From: Mangrovicoccus sp049603835
Lineage (GTDB): Bacteria; Pseudomonadota; Alphaproteobacteria; Rhodobacterales; Rhodobacteraceae
DNA: 64,000 nt
Direction: 5' to 3'
Assembly (NCBI GenBank): GCA_049603835.1
Contig: JBMYSZ010000018.1
Span: 8,633 to 72,632 of the forward strand
Position 1 is the first letter of the stretch; each line of letters begins with the position of its first letter. The notes under the pieces are model-generated. The model saw only the letters and a program-made list of their open reading frames with translations, had not been told where the DNA came from and made no database searches. Made by a program: the position numbers and the translations under genes. Below are positions 1 to 8,856 of this stretch, piece after piece.

Positions 1-58
1 GACTCCGGGAACGCCCGTCACATCGCGGGTTCCCAATCAAGCAGGGCTGTGAACAAAA

Positions 59-781
59 ATGGCAAAGAAACCACGCGGCGGCACAAGCGGGCGCGGCGCT
101 AGAGATCTGCGGGTCAAGGTCAAGACCGCGCGCGGACGCAAGCTGAGCTCGACGCTTTGGCTAGAGCGACAGCTAAACGACCCCTATGTGCAGCGCGCCA
201 AGCGCGAGGGCTATCGCGGCCGGGCAGCTTTTAAGATATTAGAGATTGACGATAAATTCCGGTTCCTGGTGCCAGGGGCGCGGGTGGTTGATCTGGGCTG
301 CGCGCCGGGTGGCTGGTGTCAGGTGGCCGTGCCACGGGTGAATGCTTTGGGTGCGAAAACCGACAAGGCGCAAGGCCGCATTCTGGGCGTTGATCTGCAA
401 GAGGTGGAGCCGATCCCAGGCGTGGAATTGCATCAGCTGGATTTCCTCGAAGAGGGCGCGGATGACAAGGTGAAGGCCTGGCTCGACGGGCCCGCGGATG
501 TGGTGATGTCGGATATGGCAGCGGCCAGTTCCGGCCATAAACAGACCGACCATTTGCGCATTGTGGCTCTTTGTGAGGCCGCGGCAGAGCTGGCATTTGA
601 TGTACTGACCGAGAATGGCACATTCGTGGCAAAGGTGCTGGCGGGTGGGGCAGAGGGCAGTTTGCAGACCCTGCTTAAGCAGCGATTCGAAAAGGTCGTG
701 CATATGAAACCGCCGGCCAGCCGGTCCGACAGTTCTGAAAAATTCGTTATCGCACGCGGCTTTCGTAGTGGTAAATTATGA
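59..781 (+). CDS. rlmE: 23S rRNA (uridine-2'-O-)-methyltransferase RlmE
   Basis: RlmE (RrmJ/FtsJ) methylates the 2'-OH of U2552 in the 23S rRNA A-loop using S-adenosylmethionine, late in assembly of the large subunit. The 240-aa protein has a basic, Gly/Arg-rich N-terminus, then the FtsJ Rossmann fold. Visible motifs are VVDLGCAPGGWCQVA (about residues 77-91, SAM binding), the catalytic-type DMAA after VVMSD, and a late lysine in KPPASRSDSSEKFVIA. Length is slightly above the roughly 209-aa E. coli enzyme because of the N-terminal extension. It is followed by a gap of about 125 bp, so it is probably monocistronic. The family call is secure. Confidence 0.95.
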   Translation: MAKKPRGGTSGRGARDLRVKVKTARGRKLSSTLWLERQLNDPYVQRAKREGYRGRAAFKILEIDDKFRFLVPGARVVDLGCAPGGWCQVAVPRVNALGAKTDKAQGRILGVDLQEVEPIPGVELHQLDFLEEGADDKVKAWLDGPADVVMSDMAAASSGHKQTDHLRIVALCEAAAELAFDVLTENGTFVAKVLAGGAEGSLQTLLKQRFEKVVHMKPPASRSDSSEKFVIARGFRSGKL

Positions 782-908
782 AAATTAGATCTGTAAGGGT
801 CAATTTTCTTGACTTAACCACTCGAAAAGGGTTCTCTAAACGTTAATGTGACAACCGCCATTCACAAATATGGCACTTGCCGCTTTGCGGCACATTTGGA
901 GTTTTATC

Positions 909-1883
909 ATGCCTGTATTCGCAACGTTTCAGAGCATTTTCACCGCCGACACTGGCACTGGCGGTCTGACTGATTTTCTTTCCGTAGGGGATGTTTTCCA
1001 GGTGAGCGGTACTGATGTCACCGTTCAGACTATTTCATTGTCGGATGCTGACGATGCTCTGGCGCAAGGTGATACTTTCAGCCTTGTCCTGACCGTTCTG
1101 CCGAGCGGTGCATCTGAAACCGTAGATATCACCCTGAGCGACTCCGCAGTTTATGCGGCTCAGTCCAGCGATGGCGAAGGCGTGCTTTATTCGATCGACA
1201 GCGCGGCCTTCTTTATGACCGATGATGCGTCCATCACCAGCGCGGATGTTCTCGGCTCTGACATCCCGCTCAGCGCTGCTGATTTCGTTTGCTTCGCAGA
1301 GGGCACTTTGATCGCGACCCCGACTGGCGAAGTTGCGGTTGAGACCCTGAATATCGGTGACATGGTTCTGACTGCTGAAGGCAAAGCCGTCCCTGTTAAA
1401 TTCCTGGGCAAAACCACCCGTGTAAAACTCTTCACCCCGGCAGAGCAGCTCGCTCCGGTACGCATCGCAGCTGGCGCTCTGGGTGAGAACCTGCCGCATA
1501 CCGATCTGGACGTGACCGTTGATCACGCTTTGGCGCTCGAAGGTGCTCTGGTTCATGCGGGTGCGCTGGTGAATGGCACAACCATCAAGCGTGTTGATAT
1601 GGCTGAGCTGGCCGACACCGTCACCTATTACCATGTGGAAACCGAAGAGCATTGCTTGCTGGTTGCCAATGGCGCCGCAGCGGAAAGCTATGTGGACAAC
1701 ACATCCCGTGCGACCCTGGATAACTTTGCTGAATTCGCGAAGCTCTATGGTGCAGAACAGCCGAAAATGGTTGAGATGGACATGCCGCGCGCGAAAAGCT
1801 TCCGCCAGGTTCCGCAGCGTGTGCGTGATCTGATCGCAGCCCGCGCTGCCGAGCTGACCGCGCCGGAAGCTCTGGCAAGCTAA
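909..1883 (+). CDS. Hint (hedgehog/intein) domain protein
   Basis: The 324-aa protein ends in a Hint_2-type domain: it opens with CFAEGTLIATPTGEVAVE (Cys near residue 131), continues with LNIGDMVLTAEGK, and ends near the ANG-AESY motif that closes such domains. Hint domains can carry out autoprocessing, but many Rhodobacteraceae copies are of unknown activity. The first 130 residues are acidic, rich in Ser/Thr/Asp, with no recognised domain and no clear signal peptide. I chose the ATG at 909, preceded by GGAG, over an upstream in-frame ATG at 870 that lacks a ribosome-binding site. It is a single gene closed by a strong terminator. Function is unknown. Confidence 0.85.
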   Translation: MPVFATFQSIFTADTGTGGLTDFLSVGDVFQVSGTDVTVQTISLSDADDALAQGDTFSLVLTVLPSGASETVDITLSDSAVYAAQSSDGEGVLYSIDSAAFFMTDDASITSADVLGSDIPLSAADFVCFAEGTLIATPTGEVAVETLNIGDMVLTAEGKAVPVKFLGKTTRVKLFTPAEQLAPVRIAAGALGENLPHTDLDVTVDHALALEGALVHAGALVNGTTIKRVDMAELADTVTYYHVETEEHCLLVANGAAAESYVDNTSRATLDNFAEFAKLYGAEQPKMVEMDMPRAKSFRQVPQRVRDLIAARAAELTAPEALAS

Positions 1884-1909
1884 GCTTCGCCTGCTGAGAA
1901 ATATTCGAA

Positions 1910-1936
1910 GCCCGCGTCTTTGGCGCGGGCTTTTTC
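1910..1936 (+). terminator. Rho-independent terminator after the Hint gene
   Basis: Perfect 7-bp stem GCCCGCG/CGCGGGC with a 7-nt loop, followed directly by a T-rich run. It lies 26 bp after the stop of the Hint-domain gene and just before the convergent antiporter gene. Confidence 0.88.
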
Positions 1937-1955
1937 TTTGGCTTTTCCCGCGGCT

Positions 1956-3158
1956 CTAGCTTTGATCCTTGCCGCTGGATTTAAACAGCCGGGCAGATGG
2001 TGCTGCGGTGATCCCATGCAGGACAACGCTAAACAGCACTGCGGTTGAGGCCACATTTAGCACTTGCTCATGCATGGTCAGGGTCTGGAATTCGTCTAGC
2101 ACGAGCAAAGCAAAAAGCGCGGTAGCGAGGCCGCGGGGACCGAACCATCCGAGATAGAGCCTTTCAAAGCGTGGGGTGCCGGTGCCGATCAGCGACAGGC
2201 TTATCGCCAGGGGCCGCAGCACAAATAGGCTTAGCAAGATCAGCACCGCCGCGCCCAAAGACACTTCGGGCAGGCCTTGCGGCATCAAAACCGCGCCGAT
2301 CACCAGGAAAGACAGCACGGTCAGCAACTGCCCTTCGGTTTCGATGAACTCAAAGACAAAGGCATTGCGCCCGCGCATTACCGCGCCAAAGGCCAGCCCG
2401 CCGATAAAAGCGGCCAGGAAGCCATTGCCGCCCAGCTCGCCGGAAACCAGATAGGACAAGCCCGCTAAGGCCAGAACCGCGACACCGCCGAAACTGTCCG
2501 AGCTAAGCTTCAGCGCCTCGGCGCCGCGCAGCATCAGCCCGCCAATGACCCCGGTGAGTAGCCCGGCCAAAGCGCCCATACCGATTTGCTGGGCGACAAA
2601 GACCCCCCAGCTTTCCGGTTGGCCCTCTAGCCCGCCCACGGCGAAACTGCCGAAAAACACCACAAAGGGCAGGGCAAGCCCGTCATTCAGCCCGCTTTCC
2701 GCCGATAGGGTTTGGCGGATCTTTTCCGGGATCTTCGGATTGGTCACCACCGCCTGGCCCAAAGCCGCATCAGTAGGGGCCAAAATCGCCGCGATCAGTG
2801 CAATTTCCCAAAGCGGCCAATCGGGCAGCAGCAGCCAGCCCGCCACAAAGCCCAAAGCGATCATCAAGGGAAGGCCCAGCACCAGCATCCGTGCCGGTTT
2901 CGCGGCGTCTCGCAGCAGGCGCTTGGGCTCGATCATCGCCGCATCCGCGAAAAGCAGCACAATCAGACTGACCTCGGCCAGGATATGCAGCCCATGGCCA
3001 TGCTCGCTTGGTGCCACCAGCCCGGCTTTGTGCAGTGCCCATCCAGCAAAAAGGAATATCATCGGCGCGGTTAGGATGGTGGAGGACAGTCTCCGCCCCA
3101 CAAGCGCATAGAGAAATACCAGTAAGGCGCCGATCAATAATCCTAGCTCGCTGGCCAT
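1956..3158 (-). CDS. Cation:proton antiporter, CPA1 family
   Basis: Predicted inner-membrane Na+(or K+)/H+ exchanger of 400 aa. The sequence is a series of hydrophobic segments (about 11-12), beginning LGLLIGALLVFLYALVG. Family signatures include APTDAALGQAVVTN and the SGLNDGLALPFVVFF stretch, where the ND pair is the conserved ion-binding region of CPA1 exchangers. It lacks the long regulatory C-terminal domain of some relatives. The start is supported by AAAAGGA about 8 bp before the ATG. It converges with the Hint gene and diverges from the isomerase-like gene. The transported ion cannot be decided from sequence. Confidence 0.88.
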   Translation of the reverse strand: MASELGLLIGALLVFLYALVGRRLSSTILTAPMIFLFAGWALHKAGLVAPSEHGHGLHILAEVSLIVLLFADAAMIEPKRLLRDAAKPARMLVLGLPLMIALGFVAGWLLLPDWPLWEIALIAAILAPTDAALGQAVVTNPKIPEKIRQTLSAESGLNDGLALPFVVFFGSFAVGGLEGQPESWGVFVAQQIGMGALAGLLTGVIGGLMLRGAEALKLSSDSFGGVAVLALAGLSYLVSGELGGNGFLAAFIGGLAFGAVMRGRNAFVFEFIETEGQLLTVLSFLVIGAVLMPQGLPEVSLGAAVLILLSLFVLRPLAISLSLIGTGTPRFERLYLGWFGPRGLATALFALLVLDEFQTLTMHEQVLNVASTAVLFSVVLHGITAAPSARLFKSSGKDQS

Positions 3159-3284
3159 GGCGGGATCCTTTTAAATTGTGATGCTTCTTTCCTAGCCGCC
3201 GGGGCTCTGCTTGGCAAATACCTGTCATCAAAGGATCATCTGCGCCCGCTAATCCCCCAGGCAGATAGATAAGGAGACATCCCC

Positions 3285-4109
3285 TTGACCGATGTAACGC
3301 CCCCCGTCATCGGTGCCGCTCTGACGGTGCCGGAACTTGCCAGTTTCCGCGATTGGTTGCTGGAGAAACAGCGCGATCTGGAATTGCAGAGCTTTGTGAA
3401 AGCCGAGGCCTTGATGGGCGACTGGCAGCCTTTGGTGGATGAGGCGAAAAAGCAGCTGGATGGCTATACGGGCCGCTTGGGCATTCACGGCCCGTTCTGG
3501 GGCTGGACTTTCGACACGCAAGACCCGGATGTTATTGCAGTGGTGCAAAAGCGGCTGGATCAAGCTTTGGATGTCTGTGCCGCGCTTGGGGCCACTCAAA
3601 TGGTGGTGCATTCGCCTTTCTCCACCTGGGACTACAATAATTTCGACAATGTAGACGGTGCCGAGGAAGCAACGATCGAGCGCTGTCATGTGACCATGGG
3701 CGCGGCTGTAAAACGGGCCGAAGAGCTGGGCCTGGTGCTGGTGATCGAGAATATCCAAGATATCGATCCGAACCAGCGCTTGCGCCTGGCGGAAAGCTTC
3801 AACAGCCCGGCCGTGCGTCTGTCCATCGATACAGGCCATGCTCAATATGCTCATGGTTCGACCGGTGCGCCGCCAGTTGATTATTACGTCAAACGCGCGG
3901 GCGAGATGCTGAACCATATTCACTTACAAGACGCGGATGGATATGCGGACCGTCACTGGGCAATTGGCGAAGGCTCGATCCATTGGCATGCGGTGTTCCG
4001 CGCTGTGGCGAAATTGCAGGTGAAACCGAAACTTATTTTGGAACTTCGCGACAAGTCCAAGATTATGCCTTCGATGGCCTATCTCGAACGAGAAGGCCTT
4101 GGCCAATAA
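3285..4109 (+). CDS. Sugar phosphate isomerase/epimerase family TIM-barrel protein
   Basis: The 274-aa protein fits the xylose-isomerase-like TIM barrel (AP_endonuc_2) fold, with metal-ligand-like positions in VVHSPFS, VIENIQDIDP, LSIDTGHAQYAH and NHIHLQDADGYADRHWAIGEGSI. The Glu, Asp-x-x-His and His-x-Asp clusters are the usual divalent metal ligands of this fold. The substrate is unknown; sugars, inositols and hydroxypyruvate are all used by relatives. Translation begins at TTG 3285, which has AAGGAG at good spacing; no upstream ATG fits. The next gene starts 10 bp after its stop and uses a ribosome-binding site overlapping it, so the two are probably cotranscribed. Confidence 0.8.
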   Translation: MTDVTPPVIGAALTVPELASFRDWLLEKQRDLELQSFVKAEALMGDWQPLVDEAKKQLDGYTGRLGIHGPFWGWTFDTQDPDVIAVVQKRLDQALDVCAALGATQMVVHSPFSTWDYNNFDNVDGAEEATIERCHVTMGAAVKRAEELGLVLVIENIQDIDPNQRLRLAESFNSPAVRLSIDTGHAQYAHGSTGAPPVDYYVKRAGEMLNHIHLQDADGYADRHWAIGEGSIHWHAVFRAVAKLQVKPKLILELRDKSKIMPSMAYLEREGLGQ

Positions 4110-4119
4110 GGAACGACTA

Positions 4120-5103
4120 ATGCAACTCTTCGCCTGCCCGGATTGTGGTAATCGCGTTTATTTCGAAAACCATGTCTGTGCCAGCTGCAATGCGCAGCTT
4201 GTCTTTGATCCGGCCGAGGGCGAATTTGCCCCAGATCGCCCGATTTGCGCTAATCGTTCCAAGATTGGCTGCAATTGGGCGGCAAGCGGCGAAAGCGAGT
4301 ATTGCCATTCCTGCCAAATGACCGATGTGACCCCGGATTTAGGCCTGGCAAAGAATGTCGCGCTTTGGGCGGAAGGGGAGGAAGACAAACGCTGGGTTCT
4401 TTATGGGCTGGGCCATTGGGGATGGTTTGGTCCAAGCGATCCGGGCCAATTGCCGGTGTTTCATTTCAAATCCGAGACGACCAGGCGCGGCAATGTTCCG
4501 GTGGTGATGGGCCATGCGAATGGAGTGATCACCATCAATGTGATGGAGGCCGATCCGGTCATTCGCACCCGCCGCCGCGAGCTTTTGGACGAAGATTATC
4601 GCACGATGATGGGGCATCACCGCCATGAGCTGGCCCATTACCTCTTTATCCGCTTGTCAGAGTTTGACGGTTTTTTGGATGAATTTCGCAGGGTCTTTGG
4701 CGATGAGCGCGAAGATTACGGCGCGGCGCTGCAACGCCACTACGCGGAGGGCCCGCCTTTGGAGTGGCAAAATTCCTATGTCACCCCTTATGCCACGGCG
4801 CATCCCCATGAAGATTGGGCGGAAACCGTCGCGCATATTCTGCATTTGACCGATATCTTGGATAGTGCGGTGGCGGTTGGGGTGGCCCATGCAGCGGCAC
4901 CAGAGCGCCCGGATGATCCCTATGCCACCCGCGATGCGGATCAGTTGATCGATGCCTCGGTGGATCTGGGCTTGGCGCTTAATCATGTGAACCGGTCCAT
5001 GGGGCTGCCGGATCTCTATCCTTTTGTGCTGTCCAATATTGTGCGCGATAAGCTCGCTTGCGCCCATCACTGGCTGACGGTTCAACTCAGCGACGCGGCC
5101 TAA
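4120..5103 (+). CDS. Putative zinc-binding metallopeptidase (DUF2248-like)
   Basis: The 327-aa protein has two parts. The N-terminus carries zinc-ribbon-like cysteine pairs (CPDCG, CASC, later CANRSKIGC and CHSC). The middle holds the HEXXH motif in HHRHELAHYLFIRL, the signature of zinc metallopeptidases, with a possible third ligand in HEDWAETVAH. This layout fits the family of putative zinc-binding peptidases formerly called DUF2248; substrates are not known. I placed the start at ATG 4120, preceded by AAGGA overlapping the upstream stop codon, instead of an in-frame ATG at 4099 inside the upstream gene. It is probably translated together with the TIM-barrel gene. Confidence 0.82.
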   Translation: MQLFACPDCGNRVYFENHVCASCNAQLVFDPAEGEFAPDRPICANRSKIGCNWAASGESEYCHSCQMTDVTPDLGLAKNVALWAEGEEDKRWVLYGLGHWGWFGPSDPGQLPVFHFKSETTRRGNVPVVMGHANGVITINVMEADPVIRTRRRELLDEDYRTMMGHHRHELAHYLFIRLSEFDGFLDEFRRVFGDEREDYGAALQRHYAEGPPLEWQNSYVTPYATAHPHEDWAETVAHILHLTDILDSAVAVGVAHAAAPERPDDPYATRDADQLIDASVDLGLALNHVNRSMGLPDLYPFVLSNIVRDKLACAHHWLTVQLSDAA

Positions 5104-5202
5104 AGCTTTTCGCGAAAGGCCTAGGGCGCAGAGGATCGCTTTTCGCCTTTTGCCCGGATCTGCAGGCTACGAATTTGCGATCCAATGACGCGGGCGAGCG
5201 TT

Positions 5203-6045
5203 CTAAGCTGGGATTTCAGCAGCTTCTAGCGCGCGCAGCTCGACCCGCGAAAGTTCCGCGAGCCCGCCTTCCGGTTTGATCCGGGCGGGCTCTGCCAAGA
5301 CTTTCAGCCCCTCCACCCCGATTTCAGGAAAGCATAGCCCCATGGAATGGCTCATGGCGATGCGCCAGCCGGGCTTTGGGTTTAGTGCCGGGGCGATGGT
5401 TTTTGTGCCCAACTTTAGGTGATGGGCGATATCCCATTCTTGCGTCGCGCCCTCGATCTCGGTCACCACCCAGCAATGCATATCCTGGGCGCGGCCTTGT
5501 TTTTCTTCGGGGAAAAAGCAGCCATAGACATAACCGGTCTTGATCCCAGCGGCACGCAAGCTGGCGATGAAATAAGTGTTGATATCGACGCAAGAGCCTT
5601 CGGCCAGGCCACAGCCCAGGGCAGGTACATAATCCAGCCCATCATTGAACCGATCTTGGGGATGGCCATAGGTGAACCGCTCCGCCGTGGCGCAAGCAAT
5701 CGCCCTGGCCCGAGCGACCCCTTGCAGATCGGGGGCAATCGCCTGGGCCTCTTCGATCAACGCCTCAGCCGCGCGCGAATAGCGTGATGGCTGGGGGATA
5801 AACATCGCCGCCGGATAGGCCGAGCCCGAACCAGGGGCAAGCCGGTAGCGCAGAGTGATTTCCTCGGCCTCGGCTGTGATCACAAACGCGGCTTGGCCGG
5901 TGCTGGCTTCTGTGATTTGACGCGCCGTGCCGCCTATGATTTCAAAATCGGCGTGATCCCCATAAGGTGTGGCGAGGCCCGCCGGGGCAAGCACTTGGTC
6001 GCCCAAGCCAACCGATGCGGTGATTTCTAGACCGGTCCAGCGCAT
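5203..6045 (-). CDS. Transglutaminase-like cysteine protein
   Basis: The 280-aa protein has a transglutaminase-like core with the catalytic Cys in GLAEGSCVDINTYF, a His in AQDMHCWVV and an Asp following in the EWDIAHH segment, giving the Cys-His-Asp triad of the papain-like fold. An N-terminal beta-rich domain of about 150 residues precedes it, as in bacterial transglutaminase N families. The biological reaction (proteolysis, deamidation or crosslinking) is unknown. The start has GGAG at suitable spacing. It is transcribed divergently from the LysR gene, about 160 bp away, so that regulator may control it. Confidence 0.85.
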   Translation of the reverse strand: MRWTGLEITASVGLGDQVLAPAGLATPYGDHADFEIIGGTARQITEASTGQAAFVITAEAEEITLRYRLAPGSGSAYPAAMFIPQPSRYSRAAEALIEEAQAIAPDLQGVARARAIACATAERFTYGHPQDRFNDGLDYVPALGCGLAEGSCVDINTYFIASLRAAGIKTGYVYGCFFPEEKQGRAQDMHCWVVTEIEGATQEWDIAHHLKLGTKTIAPALNPKPGWRIAMSHSMGLCFPEIGVEGLKVLAEPARIKPEGGLAELSRVELRALEAAEIPA

Positions 6046-6206
6046 AAAAGGCTCCGCAGATTTATGCTGTTGGAAGTGCTTTACGCTAGGATCATGCGCG
6101 GTGCTAGAGACTTGCGGTGATCGCGGAAATCCGGCAAGGGTTTGTGCGATAATTGACCTTTGTTCTGCAGCCTGCGGCTCAGGTTCATCAATGCACAGGA
6201 GATGCC

Positions 6207-7100
6207 ATGACGATTGACGCTTGGGATGAGATCCGAACTGCGTTCCATGTGGCGCGGCTTGGGACTGTCAGTGGCGCGGCCGAGGCTTTGGGCGTGCATC
6301 ACGCAACGGTCATTCGTCATATCGATGCCCTAGAGGGGCGGTTGGGCGCAAAGCTTTTCCAGCGTCATGCGCGCGGCTATACGGCGACGGAGGCTGGGCA
6401 AGACCTGCTTCAGGTCGCCCAAGCCACAGATGATCAATTCACCCAGCTGGCCGGAAGGCTGCGTGGCCAAGGCGAAACGGTCAGCGGCGAATTGGTGGTC
6501 ACGAGCCTGCCAAGCCTATCACCGCTTTTGGCGCCAGTGATAGCAGAGTTCCAACGCGACCATCCGGGGCTGATCACCCGCTTTCTCACCGATAACCGCG
6601 TCTTCCGCCTGGAATATGGCGAAGCTCATGTAGCTATCCGCGCCGGGAGCGTGCCGCAAGAACCCGATAATGTGGTGCAGCATTTTATCAGCCAGGATGT
6701 GGCCTTGTTCGGCACAGCGGAATATCTGCAAAAATCCCCTCCGCCGGAAAATGACGAGGATCTGCTGCGGCACCGATTTATCGGCTTCGACACTCCCAAA
6801 CCCAAAGCGCCCTATTACAAATGGATGGCGGAAACCATTCCTTCGGATCAGGTGGTATTTCGCGCAACGGATGCGCGGGCGGTGAAATATGCGATTCTGG
6901 CAGGCGTTGGTTTGGGATTCGTTCCCACCTGGGAGGCGGATCAACACCCCGAACTGATCGAAGTCGTTCCGCGACGTGATGAATGGTCGGCGAATTTATG
7001 GCTTGTGACCCATGTGGATCTGCATCGAACCGCCAAAGTCCAAGCGATTCTGACACATTTGAAGGCCCAGGCGAGCATCTGGAACGGCAATACAACCTAA
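6207..7100 (+). CDS. LysR family transcriptional regulator
   Basis: DNA-binding regulator of 297 aa. The N-terminal winged helix-turn-helix is visible in WDEIRTAFHVARLGTVSGAAEALGVHHATVIRHIDALEGRLGAKLFQRH (about residues 4-52), followed by a periplasmic-binding-protein-like effector domain starting near residue 90. I chose ATG 6207, which has AGGAG 6 bp upstream and begins right before the helix-turn-helix; the open frame extends 54 bp further upstream without support. It faces away from the transglutaminase-like gene, the usual geometry for LysR control of a divergent neighbour. The effector is unknown. Confidence 0.92.
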   Translation: MTIDAWDEIRTAFHVARLGTVSGAAEALGVHHATVIRHIDALEGRLGAKLFQRHARGYTATEAGQDLLQVAQATDDQFTQLAGRLRGQGETVSGELVVTSLPSLSPLLAPVIAEFQRDHPGLITRFLTDNRVFRLEYGEAHVAIRAGSVPQEPDNVVQHFISQDVALFGTAEYLQKSPPPENDEDLLRHRFIGFDTPKPKAPYYKWMAETIPSDQVVFRATDARAVKYAILAGVGLGFVPTWEADQHPELIEVVPRRDEWSANLWLVTHVDLHRTAKVQAILTHLKAQASIWNGNTT

Positions 7101-7424
7101 CGCTGCGACGGTTTGTCCAATGATTGCGCATTCAAAAGTAAAGACATGGTTAGCAAAAAGACATGTCCCTGTGTTATTAAGAACACGGGAGGCCGGAGGG
7201 GCCCATGGCAGCGACGCGCGGCGGTGCTGACGGCATAGATAAGCAAGACTAAGTCGAACCTATGGTCCGTATCTTAGAATTTGCTGACCGCGCCGCTGCC
7301 ATGTCCCTTCTGCTCGGGCCGAAATTCATTCATCTTATATGTGGATATTAGCTTGCCGGTGACGTTCCGGCAATAGGTTAGGGCGATGTCATGGGACATA
7401 GTCTAGAGCGCTGCGTGACAGTTT
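7101..7424. other. Gene-free spacer with a long imperfect inverted repeat
   Basis: No convincing gene lies in these 324 bp; possible ORFs are 15 and 29 codons. Two structures stand out. One is a short hairpin, CCCTGTGTT/AACACGGG with one bulge, near 7167-7190. The other is a longer-range pair: ATGGCAGCG at 7205-7213 against CGCTGCCAT at 7294-7302, extendable by about five pairs past one mismatch, enclosing about 80 nt. This could fold as a small RNA, but neither strand shows a terminator with a clean T-run, so the assignment is open. Confidence 0.35.
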
Positions 7425-7796
7425 TTAGAGGGTGGGCTCTGCCTCACCGTTTTCGCCATCAGGCAGGGGCGCGTCGCTTAGCTCGCTTTCCAAAAACCGC
7501 TCAAACGCATCTAGATTGACCGGCTCGAATTGACCGAAACCCTGCATCCAAATACTCGCATCGCGCAACGCGTCAGGGTCGAGCTTGCACCATTTCACCC
7601 GGCCGCGCTTTTCCTGCAAGATCAGCCCAGCCTTGGCCAAGATCATCAGATGTTTGGAAATCGCGGCCAAAGACATTTCAAACGGGGCGGCCACATCGGT
7701 GACGGCCATATCGTCTTCGAGCAACATGCTAAGGATCGCGCGACGGGTCGGGTCGGCCAAAGCGGCAAAGACCGCATCCAAATTAGAGGCGCTCAT
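7425..7796 (-). CDS. ArsR family transcriptional regulator
   Basis: Small winged helix-turn-helix protein of 123 aa. The recognition region is visible in LADPTRRAILSMLLEDDMAVTDVAAPFEMSLAAISKHLMILAKAGLI (about residues 10-56), typical of ArsR. The cysteine-rich metal-sensing motif of classical ArsR/SmtB members (ELCVCDL) is absent, so it may not sense metal. I placed the start at 7796, where ATG overlaps the stop of the upstream methyltransferase gene as ATGA; an in-frame ATG nine bases upstream is less natural. The overlap implies translational coupling with that gene. Confidence 0.88.
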   Translation of the reverse strand: MSASNLDAVFAALADPTRRAILSMLLEDDMAVTDVAAPFEMSLAAISKHLMILAKAGLILQEKRGRVKWCKLDPDALRDASIWMQGFGQFEPVNLDAFERFLESELSDAPLPDGENGEAEPTL

Positions 7797-8617
7797 TTGC
7801 GGCACAGATAGGCGATGGTTTGGATCCGCCCTTCCTTTAGATTGCGCATCTGCATTCGGGATTTTTCGATGAAATCCGGGCCCATAACCGTGGCTAGGGT
7901 CAATTTGGGGCGGTGTTCTTTGGGGCGTTGAACTAGGCTCTGCATCCAGGCCAGATTTTCAGCGGTTCGGTCGATGCGTGTGAGGATCTCAAACCCGGCG
8001 CCAGTCAAATGCTGCTCCATGACTTCGGGCGAGACGACATAGCTTTGCGCCGCCAGATCGGCCCAAGGGGTGGGGTAAAGCACCTCGCCACCCGGTCCTT
8101 GCAAGATGTCATAAGACAGAAAGGTCCCGCCGGGTTTGAGCAGGCGATAGGCCTCGGCGCAGAGGGCGGCTTTGTTCGCGATATTCATCCCAAGATGAAA
8201 GCTATAAGCTCCGTCGAAGCTTTCTGCCGCAAAGGGCAGGGCGGTCGCGTCGCCAATAGAAAAACTCGTGCGGGTTGTGAAACCTGTCCAGTCCGACAGC
8301 ATTTCCGCCGCCGCCACAAAGCCCGGCGTTATATCGACCCCATGCACATAATAGCTATGATTTTGTGCGATGAGTCGTGCAGGACCACCCAGCCCCGCGC
8401 CGATATCCAGCAATTTGGCATTTTCCGGCAGGTCGAATTGCGCCACCAGTTTAAGAGTCGCCGCCGCACCGCCCAGATGGAATTCATCGAGTTCAACCAG
8501 ATCAGCCGGTGTGAGATCGGTCTGACAGATCCCCGCCGCCGCCACAGCCTGGGTAATCGCGGCACAGGCATTTTCAGCCAAACAATATGGGTCAGGGGGG
8601 CAGGGGGGCAGGGACAT
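7793..8617 (-). CDS. SAM-dependent class I methyltransferase
   Basis: The 274-aa protein carries the class I methyltransferase motif I LLDIGAGLGGPARLIAQ (about residues 71-87) and the acidic follow-up VHGVDITPGFVAAAE, then IGDATALPFAAESFDGAYS (motif III/IV). These bind S-adenosylmethionine. The acceptor is not evident; small-molecule and quinone or sterol methyltransferases share this fold. It is the first gene of a two-gene unit with the ArsR regulator, which overlaps its 3' end. A GGAG precedes the ATG. Confidence 0.85.
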   Translation of the reverse strand: MSLPPCPPDPYCLAENACAAITQAVAAAGICQTDLTPADLVELDEFHLGGAAATLKLVAQFDLPENAKLLDIGAGLGGPARLIAQNHSYYVHGVDITPGFVAAAEMLSDWTGFTTRTSFSIGDATALPFAAESFDGAYSFHLGMNIANKAALCAEAYRLLKPGGTFLSYDILQGPGGEVLYPTPWADLAAQSYVVSPEVMEQHLTGAGFEILTRIDRTAENLAWMQSLVQRPKEHRPKLTLATVMGPDFIEKSRMQMRNLKEGRIQTIAYLCRK

Positions 8618-8798
8618 GCGGGCTCCGCTATGGGTCGCGCTAGTCTTATCGGGAAATCCTGCGGCGTCAATTATCGGCGCTAACAGCCAAAGCTCAACTC
8701 TTTGGTTGAATTAAGATTGCGGGTCGCGCTGCCTGTGCGTTCTGTCGCATGCTGAGAATCCTATTTTATTACAGAGCCTTATCCCTTCACCTTCTGCG

Positions 8799-8827
8799 TT
8801 GACCAATTCGGTTACTCTGCCTAGGTT
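8799..8827 (+). promoter_or_regulatory. Candidate sigma-70-type promoter of the F0 operon
   Basis: TTGACC at 8799-8804 and TAGGTT at 8822-8827 are separated by 17 bp and lie about 30 bp before atpI. This is a visual match only; the -10 box is weak, as is common in alphaproteobacteria. Confidence 0.4.
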
Positions 8828-8856
8828 GCGGCCAAGTTCCGAAGGAGAGTGTGGCG

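Noticed and set aside
7205..7350. Two tiny ORFs (15 and 29 codons) in the 7101-7424 spacer
   Set aside because: Too short and without ribosome-binding sites; the region is better described by its inverted repeat.
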